Source of the DNA: Actinomadura kijaniata NBRC 14229
Lineage (GTDB): Bacteria > Actinomycetota > Actinomycetes > Streptosporangiales > Streptosporangiaceae
Length of the DNA: 64,000 bases
Assembly (NCBI RefSeq): GCF_001552175.1
Contig: NZ_BCQR01000001.1
Coordinates: 83,284 to 147,283 of the forward strand
Reading direction: 5' to 3'
Positions 37,741 through 46,339 of this stretch are shown here, piece after piece. The notes under the pieces were generated by a model that worked only from the letters and a program-made list of their open reading frames with translations, was not told the origin of the DNA and searched no databases. The translations under genes and the position numbers were made by a program. Within the stretch, counting starts at the first letter, position 1. Every line of letters begins with the position of its first letter.

Positions 37741-38462
37741 ACGCAGCGCAGGCCGTCCATGTCGTCCACCGGCTCGGCGAACGCCACCCGCAGCGCGAAC
37801 GGGCCCGGGTCCTCCGTGTCGGGGACGGTGATGTGCAGCCACATCCCGTGCCGGTCCAGCGCCAGGGGGCGGACCACCGTCGCCTCCGACGGGAAGTGGC
37901 CCAGGTTCTTCAGCAGGAGGCGGAGTTCGTCCCGGTGGGCGCCGTCCAGGTGGGTCAGGACGCCCGCCTCCACCGCCGTGAACGGGTCGGGCGCCCCCGC
38001 CGCGTACTCCTCCGGCTCCAGGTTCGCCGTCCCCCACGGGTCCTCGATCTCCACCTCCGCGACCTCCAGGGCCAGCAGGGTCCACTCCTCGCCCAGGTCC
38101 AGCAGTTCGGAGCGCGGGTGCAGGCGCGACAGGCGGACGGCCGCCGCGCGGCGTTCGGACGCGGGGACCTCCGTCAGCCAGCCGTGCAGCCACGCCCGGC
38201 CCCGCACCCGGTCCGGCAGCGCCACCGGGGCGACGTCGCTCAGCCGCAGCGTCGCGGGCAGGTCCGGCTCGCCCGCCAGCGCCGCCACGATCGGGGAGCC
38301 GGTGGGCATGAGGAGCAGGGGGCGGCCGTTCTCGTCGGTGATGTGGGCGGAGACCGGCGCGTACGGGACGCCCGGCGCGACCAGGACGCCGTCCGCCACC
38401 CCGTAGGCCAACGTGCGCGCCCGCTCGGCCGCGGTGGGCCGTCCCGTGGTGCCCTCGCTCAT
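37704..38462 (-). CDS. DUF2470-type (HugZ-like) protein next to an iron box
   Basis: A 252-aa protein. The N-terminal part resembles the split-barrel FMN/heme-binding fold (PVSAHITDENGRPLLLMPTG). The C-terminal part matches DUF2470 (a DGVLTHLDGAHRDELRLLL-like block, then DRHGMWLHI and a C-terminal CVYRRLF). Relatives such as HugZ bind or degrade heme to release iron. This fits the near-perfect IdeR-type box 21 bases upstream, which predicts repression in iron-replete cells. AGGAGG lies seven bases before the ATG at 38462; another ATG is one codon earlier. It overlaps the convergent MFS gene by 37 bases. Confidence 0.82.
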   Translation of the reverse strand: MSEGTTGRPTAAERARTLAYGVADGVLVAPGVPYAPVSAHITDENGRPLLLMPTGSPIVAALAGEPDLPATLRLSDVAPVALPDRVRGRAWLHGWLTEVPASERRAAAVRLSRLHPRSELLDLGEEWTLLALEVAEVEIEDPWGTANLEPEEYAAGAPDPFTAVEAGVLTHLDGAHRDELRLLLKNLGHFPSEATVVRPLALDRHGMWLHITVPDTEDPGPFALRVAFAEPVDDMDGLRCVYRRLFAGATRS

Positions 38463-38482
38463 CATCCACCCTCCTTGACGTT

Positions 38483-38501
38483 GTAGGTTAGGCTAACCTA
38501 A
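38483..38501. promoter_or_regulatory. IdeR/DmdR (DtxR-family) iron box
   Basis: GTAGGTTAGGCTAACCTAA matches the 19-bp consensus TTAGGTTAGGCTAACCTAA at 18 positions. It lies between the divergent DUF2470 gene and rpsD. Confidence 0.85.
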
Positions 38502-38516
38502 CTAAGCCTTACCTAA
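38498..38516. promoter_or_regulatory. Second, overlapping iron box
   Basis: CTAACTAAGCCTTACCTAA matches the same consensus at about 13 of 19 positions and overlaps the first box by four bases. Tandem offset boxes of this kind suit two regulator dimers. Its right edge is 17 bases from the rpsD start. Confidence 0.6.
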
Positions 38517-38533
38517 CCACAGCGAGGTGCGTT

Positions 38534-39142
38534 TTGAACAACTCCCGCCCCAAGGTCCGCCTGTCCCGCGCGCTCGGCATCCCGCTGACGCCCAAGAGCG
38601 TGAAGTACTTCGAGGCGCGGCCCTACCCGCCGGGCGTGCACGGCCGCGCCCGCAAGAACGAGTCCGACTACAAGGTCCGGCTGCGCGAGAAGCAGCGGCT
38701 GCGCGCGCAGTACAACATCCGCGAGACCCAGCTCCGCAACGCGTTCGCCAAGGCCGCCAAGGTCAAGGGCGCCAAGACCGGCGAGGCCCTGATCGTGGAC
38801 CTGGAGCGCCGGCTCGACGCGCTGGTGCTGCGCGCCGGGTTCGCCCGCACGATCTACCAGGCCCGCCAGTTCGTCGTGCACCGCCACATCCTGGTGAACG
38901 GCAAGCGCGTCGACCGGCCCTCCTACCGCCTGCGCCCGGGCGACGTGATCCAGGTCGCCGAGCGCAGCCGCCAGATGACGCCGTTCCAGGTCGCCGCCAC
39001 CGGGGCCCACACCGAGAACGTCCCGGGCTACCTGGACGTGCGGCACGAGGCGCTGGTCGCGCAGTTCACGCGGCTGCCCGAGCGCGGCGAGATCCCGGTG
39101 ATCTGCGACGAGCAGCTCGTCGTCGAGCACTACTCGCGCTGA
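38534..39142 (+). CDS. rpsD: 30S ribosomal protein S4 (zinc-free type), standalone gene
   Basis: A 202-aa S4, the 16S rRNA-binding assembly protein of the small subunit. The N-terminal domain ([19 protein letters not shown]) and the S4 RNA-binding fold ([38 protein letters not shown]) are complete. The N-terminal Cys cluster of zinc-binding S4 is absent, so this is the C-minus form. It is not next to rpsK or rpoA. The TTG start has GAGGTG six to seven bases upstream. The tandem iron boxes directly before it suggest metal control. Whether another rpsD exists elsewhere in the genome cannot be seen here. Confidence 0.94.
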   Translation: MNNSRPKVRLSRALGIPLTPKSVKYFEARPYPPGVHGRARKNESDYKVRLREKQRLRAQYNIRETQLRNAFAKAAKVKGAKTGEALIVDLERRLDALVLRAGFARTIYQARQFVVHRHILVNGKRVDRPSYRLRPGDVIQVAERSRQMTPFQVAATGAHTENVPGYLDVRHEALVAQFTRLPERGEIPVICDEQLVVEHYSR

Positions 39143-39262
39143 CGCGCGTTCGGCGCGCACAACCGCATACGGCCCGGGGCGGGTCTGGACAGGTGTCCGC
39201 CTCCATCGGATACAGTCAACCTAGCGATTGCTTGGCCAGTACTCCGATGGAGGCCCCCGGAC

Positions 39263-40150
39263 ATGATCGAATTCCACCCCATGACCCGGAACATCGGTGC
39301 CGAGGTCACCGGCGTCGACATCAGCAAGCCCCTCGACGGGGAACAGGTCCAGCAGATCCGCGACGGCCTGCTCACGCACATGGTGCTGTTCTTCCGCGAC
39401 CAGCACATCACCGACGAGGAGCACGTGGCGTTCGCCAAGCAGTTCGGCACCGCCAACCTGCCGCCGATGGACACCTCCGGCAGCGCCGTGCACGTGCTGG
39501 ACCAGACCGACCCCAAGGGCGAGGGCGGCGACCAGTGGCACAGCGACAACACGTTCATGAAGACCCCGCCGATGGGGTCGCTGCTGCGCGCGGTCATCCT
39601 CCCCGAGGTCGGCGGCGACACCCTCTGGGCCAACATGTACATGGCCTACGACTCGCTCGCGCCCTGGCTCCGGCGGCTCTGCGACGAGCTGTACGCCGAG
39701 CACGACCTGACCATGTCGGTCACCAAGGCCATCGACAAGGGCCACCGGATGGACCTGCGCGCGATGCAGGAGAAGAACCCGCCGGTCGTCCACCCGGTCG
39801 TCCGCGTCCACCCCGAGACCGGCCGCAAGGCCCTCTACGTGAACCGCTCCTCGGTCACCCGCCTCATCGGCCTGTCCCGCCGGGAGAACGAGGCGATCCT
39901 GCCGCTGCTGTTCGACGCGGTCCGCGACCCGCAGTTCCAGGTGCGGCTGAAGTGGCGGGTCGGCACGCTGGCGTTCTGGGACAACCGCCCGACCCAGCAC
40001 TACGCGGTCGCCGACTACACCCAGCGCCGCAAGATGCACCGCGTCACCATCAACTGCCCGGCCGAGATCGACGACGGCGTTCCCAAGGGCCCCGACGGCG
40101 TGACCGGCGCCGACGCCCCCGCCGAGGCCGCCGCCGCCCGCTACCTGTAG
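39263..40150 (+). CDS. TauD/TfdA-family Fe(II)/2-oxoglutarate dioxygenase
   Basis: A 295-aa non-heme iron oxygenase. Iron ligands are His93 and Asp95 (QWHSDNTF) and His246 (PTQHYAVADY), with Arg260 (MHRVTI) to bind 2-oxoglutarate. The N-terminal block IGAEVTGVDISKPL is typical of TauD/TfdA enzymes, which hydroxylate taurine, aryloxyacids, alkyl sulphates or similar acids; the actual substrate is unknown. GGAGG precedes the ATG by nine bases. The gene is transcribed alone. Its TAG stop is followed directly by MITE copy C. Confidence 0.93.
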   Translation: MIEFHPMTRNIGAEVTGVDISKPLDGEQVQQIRDGLLTHMVLFFRDQHITDEEHVAFAKQFGTANLPPMDTSGSAVHVLDQTDPKGEGGDQWHSDNTFMKTPPMGSLLRAVILPEVGGDTLWANMYMAYDSLAPWLRRLCDELYAEHDLTMSVTKAIDKGHRMDLRAMQEKNPPVVHPVVRVHPETGRKALYVNRSSVTRLIGLSRRENEAILPLLFDAVRDPQFQVRLKWRVGTLAFWDNRPTQHYAVADYTQRRKMHRVTINCPAEIDDGVPKGPDGVTGADAPAEAAAARYL

Positions 40151-40224
40151 GCCGTGTTTCCAAGCCCTGGCCCACGGCGCTCGCCCAGGGGGCTCGCGCC
40201 TCACCAGGGCTTTTGTAACACTGC
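40150..40224 (+). mobile_element. MITE-like element, copy C (about 75 bp)
   Basis: Begins GGCCGTGTTTCCAAGCCCTG immediately at the TAG stop of the dioxygenase gene, carries the shared core GGCGCTCGCC and CGCCTCACCAGG, and ends TTTTGTAACACTGCC before CTAG (40224-40227). The first 60 bp closely match copy A; the right half of copy A is missing and the right inverted repeat is degenerate. Confidence 0.65.
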
Positions 40225-40252
40225 CTAGAGGCGGCCACCGACAGATCCCGGG

Positions 40253-40696
40253 TCAGCGCAGTGAGCCCAGCTCCTCGCGGGCGTGGGCGCGCAGGGTGCG
40301 CAGGGACTCGACCATCGCGCGCAGCTCGTCCTCCCCCAGCGGGGCCGCGAAGTGGCGGCGCAGCGTCTCGGCGTGCACGGTCAGCGCCTGCGCCAGCTTC
40401 GCCTCGCCCGCCTCGGTCAGGCGCACGATCTGGCGGCGCCGGTCCCCCTCGGCCGCGTGCCGCGTCACCAGGTCCGCCGTCTCCATCCGGTCGATCAGCC
40501 GGGTCGCCCCGCCGCTGGTCAGGATCAGCGACGCCGCCAGGTCCCCCATCGACACCGGCCCGTCCTTCAGCCGCAGCAGCGCCTCGAACACCGCGTGCCG
40601 GATCCCGCACCGCCGTTCCAGCTCGCGGCCCGCGATCCTCTCCAGCGCCGCCGCCGCGCCCAGCAACGTCCCGAACTCCCCGACCAGAGGATCCAC
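40253..40696 (-). CDS. MarR-family regulator
   Basis: A 147-aa winged-helix regulator. The HTH (MGDLAASLILTSGGATRLID) and wing (RHAAEGDRRRQIVRLTEAG) are clear, with dimerisation helices at both ends. The GTG at 40696 is chosen because GGGAGG lies nine bases upstream; the frame is open 14 codons further. It lies between MITE copy C and the end of the mce locus on the same strand as mce, 97 bases after the last mce gene. Whether it regulates mce or something else is unclear; a different MarR gene diverges from the start of the locus. Confidence 0.86.
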   Translation of the reverse strand: MDPLVGEFGTLLGAAAALERIAGRELERRCGIRHAVFEALLRLKDGPVSMGDLAASLILTSGGATRLIDRMETADLVTRHAAEGDRRRQIVRLTEAGEAKLAQALTVHAETLRRHFAAPLGEDELRAMVESLRTLRAHAREELGSLR

Positions 40697-40793
40697 GCCC
40701 GTCTTCCCTCCCGAACCCGAAGTCCCGGCCCCCAGCACAGCACAGCGCGCCCCGTCCGGCGTCCACCGGGTGGGGCGCGCACGGTCCGGGCCG

Positions 40794-41765
40794 TCAGTTC
40801 TTGGGCTTGGTGTCCTTCTCCTTGCCCTTGTCGGTGCCGGTGCCGCCGCCCGGAACGGCCAGCCCGCCGTCGTCGCAGCCGCGCTTCTGCTGGTTGTTGC
40901 CGGAGGCGAACTGCTGGGTGACCTTCCAGTCGCCGCCGACCTTCGACAGCGACAGCCGGATCAGGTTGGCCGGAACGTCGGTGTTGAGGGTCTTGCTGCG
41001 CACGGTCACGTCCACCGAGACGGTCGCGGTGGCGAACCGCTCGTCCACGCTGCCCACGAACGTCTGCGCCGTCTTCGACGTCAGCGCCAGCTCGGGCTGC
41101 TCCTTGAACGTGTTGCCCAGGTTCGGCAGCGTGCACTGCTTGAAGTTGTCCAGCAGGTCGCCCGCCATGAGCTTCTGGGCCTTGTCCATCTGGGACTGGT
41201 AGTTGGCGGCGTTGTAGTTGAGGGCGGCGTTGCCGTAGGCGGCGGCGACCTTCTCGACGGACTTGCGGTCCTCCTCGGCCGACGACAGCGACGACGCGCT
41301 GGTCCACTGCCAGATCGCCAGGCTCGCCAGCGCCGCGACCAGCACGACCGTCACGACCGCGGCGGTGCGGGTCATGCCGAACGCCGACCCCGCCGGGGCC
41401 GCGTCCACGTTGACCGGCGCGGGGCGCGCCTTCTTCCCGCGGGGAGCCGCGGACTCGTCGTCCTCGTCGTCGGATTCGTCGTCGGCGTCCGCCTCGACCG
41501 GCTTGGTCAGTTTCGGGCGCGGCCGGGCGGCGGCGGGCTTGGGCTTCGGCTCACGCCGCTCCTCCTCCTCGACCGACTTCAGCACGTCGTCCAGGTCGAG
41601 GTCGTCATCGTCGTCGTCGATGACCTCGATCACCCGCACCCGGCGCTTGCGCCTGGCCGGGCGGGACGCCTCCCCGCCCGCCGCGTCCTCGTCGGGGGCC
41701 TCGACCTCCGCCGCCGGCGTCTCCTCGGCGTCCTCGGTGACGTCCTTGGGGGTCCTGGCTGTCAC
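40794..41765 (-). CDS. Mce-associated membrane protein
   Basis: A 323-aa single-pass protein closing the mce locus. The N-terminal half (about 155 residues) is cytoplasmic and of low complexity, alternating acidic runs (DDDDDDLDLDD) and Lys/Arg/Pro-rich stretches. A membrane helix follows (TAAVVTVVLVAALASLAIW, about 169-188). Then comes an extracytoplasmic domain of the Mce-associated type (KVAAAYGNAALNYNAANYQS). These proteins help stabilise or traffic the Mce lipid importer. Start GTG with GAGGAG about eleven bases upstream. It follows mceF by 26 bases. Confidence 0.88.
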   Translation of the reverse strand: MTARTPKDVTEDAEETPAAEVEAPDEDAAGGEASRPARRKRRVRVIEVIDDDDDDLDLDDVLKSVEEEERREPKPKPAAARPRPKLTKPVEADADDESDDEDDESAAPRGKKARPAPVNVDAAPAGSAFGMTRTAAVVTVVLVAALASLAIWQWTSASSLSSAEEDRKSVEKVAAAYGNAALNYNAANYQSQMDKAQKLMAGDLLDNFKQCTLPNLGNTFKEQPELALTSKTAQTFVGSVDERFATATVSVDVTVRSKTLNTDVPANLIRLSLSKVGGDWKVTQQFASGNNQQKRGCDDGGLAVPGGGTGTDKGKEKDTKPKN

Positions 41766-41791
41766 TTCGGGTACTCCTCGGGGGTTGGGGA

Positions 41792-43123
41792 TCAGTCCTC
41801 GCGCCGGCGGCGCGAACGCGGGCGGGGCAGGCGCGAGAGCACGGGCACCGAGCCCGCCATCACCCTGATCAGCACCATCAGGGCCAGGACCGGGGGAACG
41901 TACACTAGCCAAACCGGCGGTCCGGCAGAAGAGTCGCGCGCGTTCTCCGCGGCCCTGCGCGCCGCCAGCGGATCGGGCACGGTGCCGGGCGGGTTGGGCT
42001 TGTTGTGGGCCGGGTCGTGGGAGGGCCTCGTGTCACCGGGGTTCTTGCCCTGGTACGACGCCTGCCTGGTGGTGATCGGGTCGCGGCCGCCCGGGCAGCG
42101 CAGCATCGGGTTGACCGCCGGCTGCGGCAGCGGGTGCTTGAACTCCAGCGTCGCCTGCTTGCGGAGCGTGACCAGGAAGACCACGTTCAGCACCGGCCTG
42201 CCCTGGTCCTGGCCGATCACGTTGTCCAGCACGACCTTCAGCGACGGCGACAGCCGCAGCGTGCGGCGCAGGTCGGCGAGGGCGTCGGGGTTGTAGCGGG
42301 TGATGCCGAGGTCGGCCAGCGACCCGACGGCGCACTCGAAGTCGGGGCCGGTCTTGTCCAGGAGCCTGTTGACGGTGCTGAGCAGTTCGGGGCCGTCGTC
42401 GCGCAGCACCTTCAGCTCGCCGCGCACCTGCCGCAGGGCGCCGGTGAGGGCGGCGAGGTTGTCGATGCCCGCGCCGAGGTCGCCGCGGTTGGCGTTGAGC
42501 ACGCTCGCGATCCTGCCGAGGTCGGAGGTGAGGCCGTCGAGCAGCTCGGTGTTGTCGGCGAACGTCTGGGTGAGCTGGTCACCCCCCTGGATGATCTGCC
42601 GCAGCGAGCCCTCGCGGCCCGACCAGCCCTCGGCGAGCTCGTGGGTGAGGACCCGGGCGTCGTTGGGGTCGATGGCCTTGAGCGTCTTGATGACCGCGCC
42701 GAACAGGTCGCCGTAGCGGGGCGGCACCTTGGTCTTCGACACCGGGATCACGGTGCCGGGCCGCATCGTCGGGCCGCGCGCCGCGCCGGGCTCGGGGGTG
42801 ATCTCGACGACCGGCTCGCCGACGGCGGACTTGCGGGCGGCGGCGGCCGTGACGTTCGCCGGGATCCGCGTCCCCCGCTCGATGTCGAGCCGCACCACCA
42901 CCTTGGACTTCTCCAGCCGCACCGAGTCGATCTTGCCGATGCGCACGCCCAGGTAGTCCACCTCGAAACCCGGGTGCAGGCCGGGTGAGGACTCGAACTC
43001 GACGGTGACGCGGTAGGGCCGGTCGATGAAGTCGAACCGCACCACGCTGGTGAACGCCCAGACCGTCATCAGCACGGCCAGCGCCGCGAAGACGCCGAGG
43101 TTGATCGTGAGTCGCCTGGTCAT
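41792..43123 (-). CDS. mceF: MCE-family protein MceF (substrate-binding tube subunit)
   Basis: A 443-aa Mce protein, the last of six. It has an N-terminal membrane helix (NLGVFAALAVLMTVWAFTSV), the MCE domain (about 35-115, with SPGLHPGFEVDYLGVRIGKI), long helices that would form the lipid channel and an unusual C-terminal hydrophobic helix (VWLVYVPPVLALMVLIRV) before a basic tail. Mce hexamers carry sterols or fatty acids through the periplasm to a YrbE permease. The ATG overlaps the mceE stop by four bases, so translation is coupled. Confidence 0.9.
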   Translation of the reverse strand: MTRRLTINLGVFAALAVLMTVWAFTSVVRFDFIDRPYRVTVEFESSPGLHPGFEVDYLGVRIGKIDSVRLEKSKVVVRLDIERGTRIPANVTAAAARKSAVGEPVVEITPEPGAARGPTMRPGTVIPVSKTKVPPRYGDLFGAVIKTLKAIDPNDARVLTHELAEGWSGREGSLRQIIQGGDQLTQTFADNTELLDGLTSDLGRIASVLNANRGDLGAGIDNLAALTGALRQVRGELKVLRDDGPELLSTVNRLLDKTGPDFECAVGSLADLGITRYNPDALADLRRTLRLSPSLKVVLDNVIGQDQGRPVLNVVFLVTLRKQATLEFKHPLPQPAVNPMLRCPGGRDPITTRQASYQGKNPGDTRPSHDPAHNKPNPPGTVPDPLAARRAAENARDSSAGPPVWLVYVPPVLALMVLIRVMAGSVPVLSRLPRPRSRRRRED

Positions 43124-44211
43124 CGCCGCGGCTCCAGGATGTCGTCCAGGTCGGGCAGGGCCCCGCGCAGTCGCCCGGGGAGTTTCTGTCCGGTCTTCTT
43201 GGGCTGCCCGGCGCCCTGGCCGCTGCCGCCGCCCTGCCCCGGGATCACCAGCGTGCCGTCCGGCCAGACGATCCGCAGCAGCGGGTACAGCAGCAGCTGA
43301 CCGTCGTAGCTGGCGCGCGGCAGTTTCTGCTCGAACGTGACCAGCCCGTTGACCAGGTTGGTGAGGCGGGTCCGGTTGTTGCCGAGCTGGGCCAGGACCG
43401 GGTCCAGGTCGCGCAGCAGCCGCCGGAAGCGGGCGACGCGGCCCTCCAGGACCTTGTCGTTGAGCTCGGCGGCCATCCTGGTGAGCTTGTCGACGGTCGA
43501 CAGGATGCGGTGCTTGTTCTCGTTGAGCAGCCGGGTCGTCTTCTCCAGCTCGCCGGGGGCCCGGCTCAGCTCGTCCTCACCCCGGGCGAGCGCGCGGCCG
43601 AACCGGGCGAACTCGTCGACCGCGCGGCCGAGCTCCGCCCGCTGCTCGGCGAAGATCTTCAGTAGGTCGCCGGACTTGGCGATGGTGGAGTTGAGCTTCT
43701 TCCCGTTGCCGTCCAGGGCGGTGGCCCCGGCGTTGACGACGGTGGCGACGTCGTTGCCGGCCAGCGCCTTGAGCAGCGGGCCGGCCTGCCCGACGACCTG
43801 CTCGAACGCGGGCTGCACGCTCGTCTGCCGGATCGCCGCGCCCTTGGCCAGGAACGGCCCCCGATCCATGCTGCCGCCCGGCGGCAGGGACAGGTCCACG
43901 TAGTTCTCGCCCAGCAGCGACGTCACCCTGATCTCGGCGCTGGTGCCCTGCGGCAGCCGGATCCCGTCCTTGATCGACAGGGTGGTCCGGGCCTTGTACC
44001 CCTCGGCCAGCTCGACCTTGGTGACGCTGCCGACGTTGACGTCGGACATCTTGACGCTGTGCCCGGCGACCAGGCCCTGCGCGTCGTCGAACGTCGCGGT
44101 CAGCTTCAGCTCGCCGCGGTCGCCCCCGGCGGTGCGGAACGAGCAGGCGGTGACCGTCGCCGTCAGCGACAGCGTCACCGCGACCGCGACCCCTCTCACC
44201 AGATGTCTCAT
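43120..44211 (-). CDS. mceE: MCE-family lipoprotein MceE
   Basis: A 363-aa Mce subunit with a lipoprotein signal: hydrophobic core then lipobox TVTAC (Cys near residue 26). This is characteristic of the E position (LprK-like) in mycobacterial mce operons. The MCE domain follows (TATFDDAQGLVAGHSVKMSD), then a helical channel region and a Gly/Gln-rich tail. It overlaps both neighbours by four bases (ATGA), as expected for subunits made in equal amounts. Confidence 0.9.
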   Translation of the reverse strand: MRHLVRGVAVAVTLSLTATVTACSFRTAGGDRGELKLTATFDDAQGLVAGHSVKMSDVNVGSVTKVELAEGYKARTTLSIKDGIRLPQGTSAEIRVTSLLGENYVDLSLPPGGSMDRGPFLAKGAAIRQTSVQPAFEQVVGQAGPLLKALAGNDVATVVNAGATALDGNGKKLNSTIAKSGDLLKIFAEQRAELGRAVDEFARFGRALARGEDELSRAPGELEKTTRLLNENKHRILSTVDKLTRMAAELNDKVLEGRVARFRRLLRDLDPVLAQLGNNRTRLTNLVNGLVTFEQKLPRASYDGQLLLYPLLRIVWPDGTLVIPGQGGGSGQGAGQPKKTGQKLPGRLRGALPDLDDILEPRR

Positions 44212-45275
44212 GGACGGCCTCCGTTCTGGCCGGCGCCCTCGCGTTCCATCCAGGGGCAGTTGGAGTTCGGCTTGGGCAGCGGGCAGGGCACGTACTCGCG
44301 GTTGAGGATCGTCCGCAGCCAGGTCCGCAGGAAGTTGTCGGTGGCGAAGCGGATCTGCAGCGACTTGTTCCGCGGGTTGTAGCCGTTGATGAGGGCCTCG
44401 TTGATGCCCGGCAGCGCCCGCAGCAGCTGCGCGAGCGACTGGGCGTTGCCCTTCAGCACCAGCGCGGTCTTGGTGAGCACCGCCAGGTCGTAGGGCAGCT
44501 GGCCCTTGTACTTGTCCAGCAGCTTGTCGCCGTGCCGCGACAGGTCGACGATGCCGCGCACCAGCTCCTGGAGCTCGCCGCGTTCGGCGCTGAGCACGCG
44601 GGTGGCCTCGCCGAAGTTGCGGATCATCTGGCCGAGGACCTGCTCGCGGCCCCGCACCACCCCGGCGAGCCGGTCGAGGTTGCGGGCGACCTCGATGAGC
44701 TCCTTGTCCTGCCCGGCGATGTTCTCCACCAGGCGGCCCGACTCCTCCAGGGTGGCGTTGAACGCCCTGCCGTTGCCGTTGAAGGAGTCGGCGGCGTCGC
44801 CGAGCGCCTTCTGCATCTTGGTCGGGTCGAGCGCGTTGGCCAGGTTCGTGAACGACGACAGCGCGTCGTCCACCTCGACCGGGACGTGGGTCCGCTCGAT
44901 CGGGATGACGTTGCCCGTCTCCTTCGGCTCGCCGGGCCTCCACGCCGGGTGCAGCACCAGGTTGCGCTCGCCGACCAGGTTGAGCGGCACGATCGACGCC
45001 TGCACGCCCCGGGGCAGCGGCACGTCCCGGTCGATGTGGAACGTCACCTTGATGCGGTCGCCCATGTTGACGACCTCGTCGACCAGCCCGACGTCGGCGC
45101 CCATCACCTTGACCTTGGACTCCTTGTAGAAGGAGCGGGCCTTCGGCACGTACACCGTCATGCGGCGCTGGCCGAGGCCGTCGCCGCCGACCAGGGCGCA
45201 GCCGCCGAGCGACGCCAGCAGCGCTCCGGCCAGCACCACCACCGCCGGCCAGGGACGTCTCGCGACCATCCTCAT
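44208..45275 (-). CDS. mceD: MCE-family protein MceD (lipoprotein-like)
   Basis: A 355-aa Mce subunit. The N-terminus has a basic start, a hydrophobic stretch and a possible lipobox (LASLGGC, Cys near 26), so this subunit too may be lipidated. That is unusual for the D position and worth noting. The MCE domain (VYVPKARSFYKESKVKVMGA) and long channel helices follow, and the C-terminus has paired Cys (YVPCPLPKPNSNCPW). Start and the mceC stop share one base (TGATG). Confidence 0.88.
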   Translation of the reverse strand: MRMVARRPWPAVVVLAGALLASLGGCALVGGDGLGQRRMTVYVPKARSFYKESKVKVMGADVGLVDEVVNMGDRIKVTFHIDRDVPLPRGVQASIVPLNLVGERNLVLHPAWRPGEPKETGNVIPIERTHVPVEVDDALSSFTNLANALDPTKMQKALGDAADSFNGNGRAFNATLEESGRLVENIAGQDKELIEVARNLDRLAGVVRGREQVLGQMIRNFGEATRVLSAERGELQELVRGIVDLSRHGDKLLDKYKGQLPYDLAVLTKTALVLKGNAQSLAQLLRALPGINEALINGYNPRNKSLQIRFATDNFLRTWLRTILNREYVPCPLPKPNSNCPWMEREGAGQNGGRP

Positions 45276-46339
45276 CAGTTGCCTCCCCCTCGCCGGTCGG
45301 ACGCCGGCCGGTTGCCGCCGGAGTCGGCGGGCGGCCATCCGCTGGAGATCGGCCCGGTCGGCTGGAGCGGGCCGAGGCCGGTGATGACGCCCTCCACCCA
45401 CCGGCCGTTGCCGCGCACGGCGGCGACGCGGCTGAACGTCGGGCCGAGCAGCGAGAAGTCGGTGTTGAGGGCGTCCATGTTGGGCGCCAGCCGGGTGGTC
45501 AGCAGGTGCAGGTTGTCCAGCAGCCGGTTCAGCTCGCGCTCGTTGCGGGCGATGACGTTGGACAGGGTGCGCACGGTGCGGCTGCCCTGGCCGATGGTGG
45601 CGGCCAGCTCGTTGCGCCGCCGCACCAGCGTGTCCAGCAGCACCTGCGAGGAGTTGATGATCTGGGTGAGCTTCCGGTCCTTGGCGGCCAGCGTCCCGGT
45701 GATCGACCTGCTGTTCTCGATCAGCTTCTCGATCTCGGGGGCGGAGTCGTTGAGCGTGCGGGACACCCGCTGCACGTTCGTCAGGATCTCCTTGAGCTTG
45801 GCCGCGCTCGGCGACTCGATCCTCCCGACCTCGGTGAGCAGCTTGTCGATGCTCCTCTGGTCGAGCTTGCCGACGATGTTCTGCGCGCCCTCCAGCGCGT
45901 CGGGCACCGTGAACGGCACGCTGGTGCGGTTGAGCGGGATGCGCCGCCGCGGGTCGGGCAGCGTCGCCAGGTAGGGGCGGGCGACCGGGCCCGACAGCCG
46001 CACGTAGCGCCCGCCCAGCAGCGTCGTGGTCTGGATCTCGGCGCGGGTGTCGACGCCAAGGTCGATACCCGCGTTGACGTGCATCTTCACGAGGATCCGG
46101 CCGCGAGCGAAGTCGGGTTCGACGGAGGTGACGCGCCCGGACTTGACGCCCGCGACCCGCACGTCCTGGCCCGCCTTCAGCCCGGCGGTGTCGGAGAACT
46201 CGGCGGTGACGGTGTAGCCGCGGTCCAGCAGATGCAGCTGCCCGATCGCGAACGCGAACACGCACGTCGCGGCGAGCAGGCTCAGGAAGACGATCGCGAC
46301 GACGCGGTGGTTGACGTCGCGCAGCGACTTGAGCGCCAT
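45275..46339 (-). CDS. mceC: MCE-family protein MceC
   Basis: A 354-aa Mce subunit with an N-terminal membrane helix (VVAIVFLSLLAATCVFAFAI), the MCE domain (AEFSDTAGLKAGQDVRVAGV, then TTLLGGRYVRL) and about 200 residues of helices for the channel. The C-terminal tail is Pro/Gly-rich. It overlaps mceD and mceB by one base each (TGATG). Position three of six and sequence blocks support the C assignment. Confidence 0.9.
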   Translation of the reverse strand: MALKSLRDVNHRVVAIVFLSLLAATCVFAFAIGQLHLLDRGYTVTAEFSDTAGLKAGQDVRVAGVKSGRVTSVEPDFARGRILVKMHVNAGIDLGVDTRAEIQTTTLLGGRYVRLSGPVARPYLATLPDPRRRIPLNRTSVPFTVPDALEGAQNIVGKLDQRSIDKLLTEVGRIESPSAAKLKEILTNVQRVSRTLNDSAPEIEKLIENSRSITGTLAAKDRKLTQIINSSQVLLDTLVRRRNELAATIGQGSRTVRTLSNVIARNERELNRLLDNLHLLTTRLAPNMDALNTDFSLLGPTFSRVAAVRGNGRWVEGVITGLGPLQPTGPISSGWPPADSGGNRPASDRRGGGN

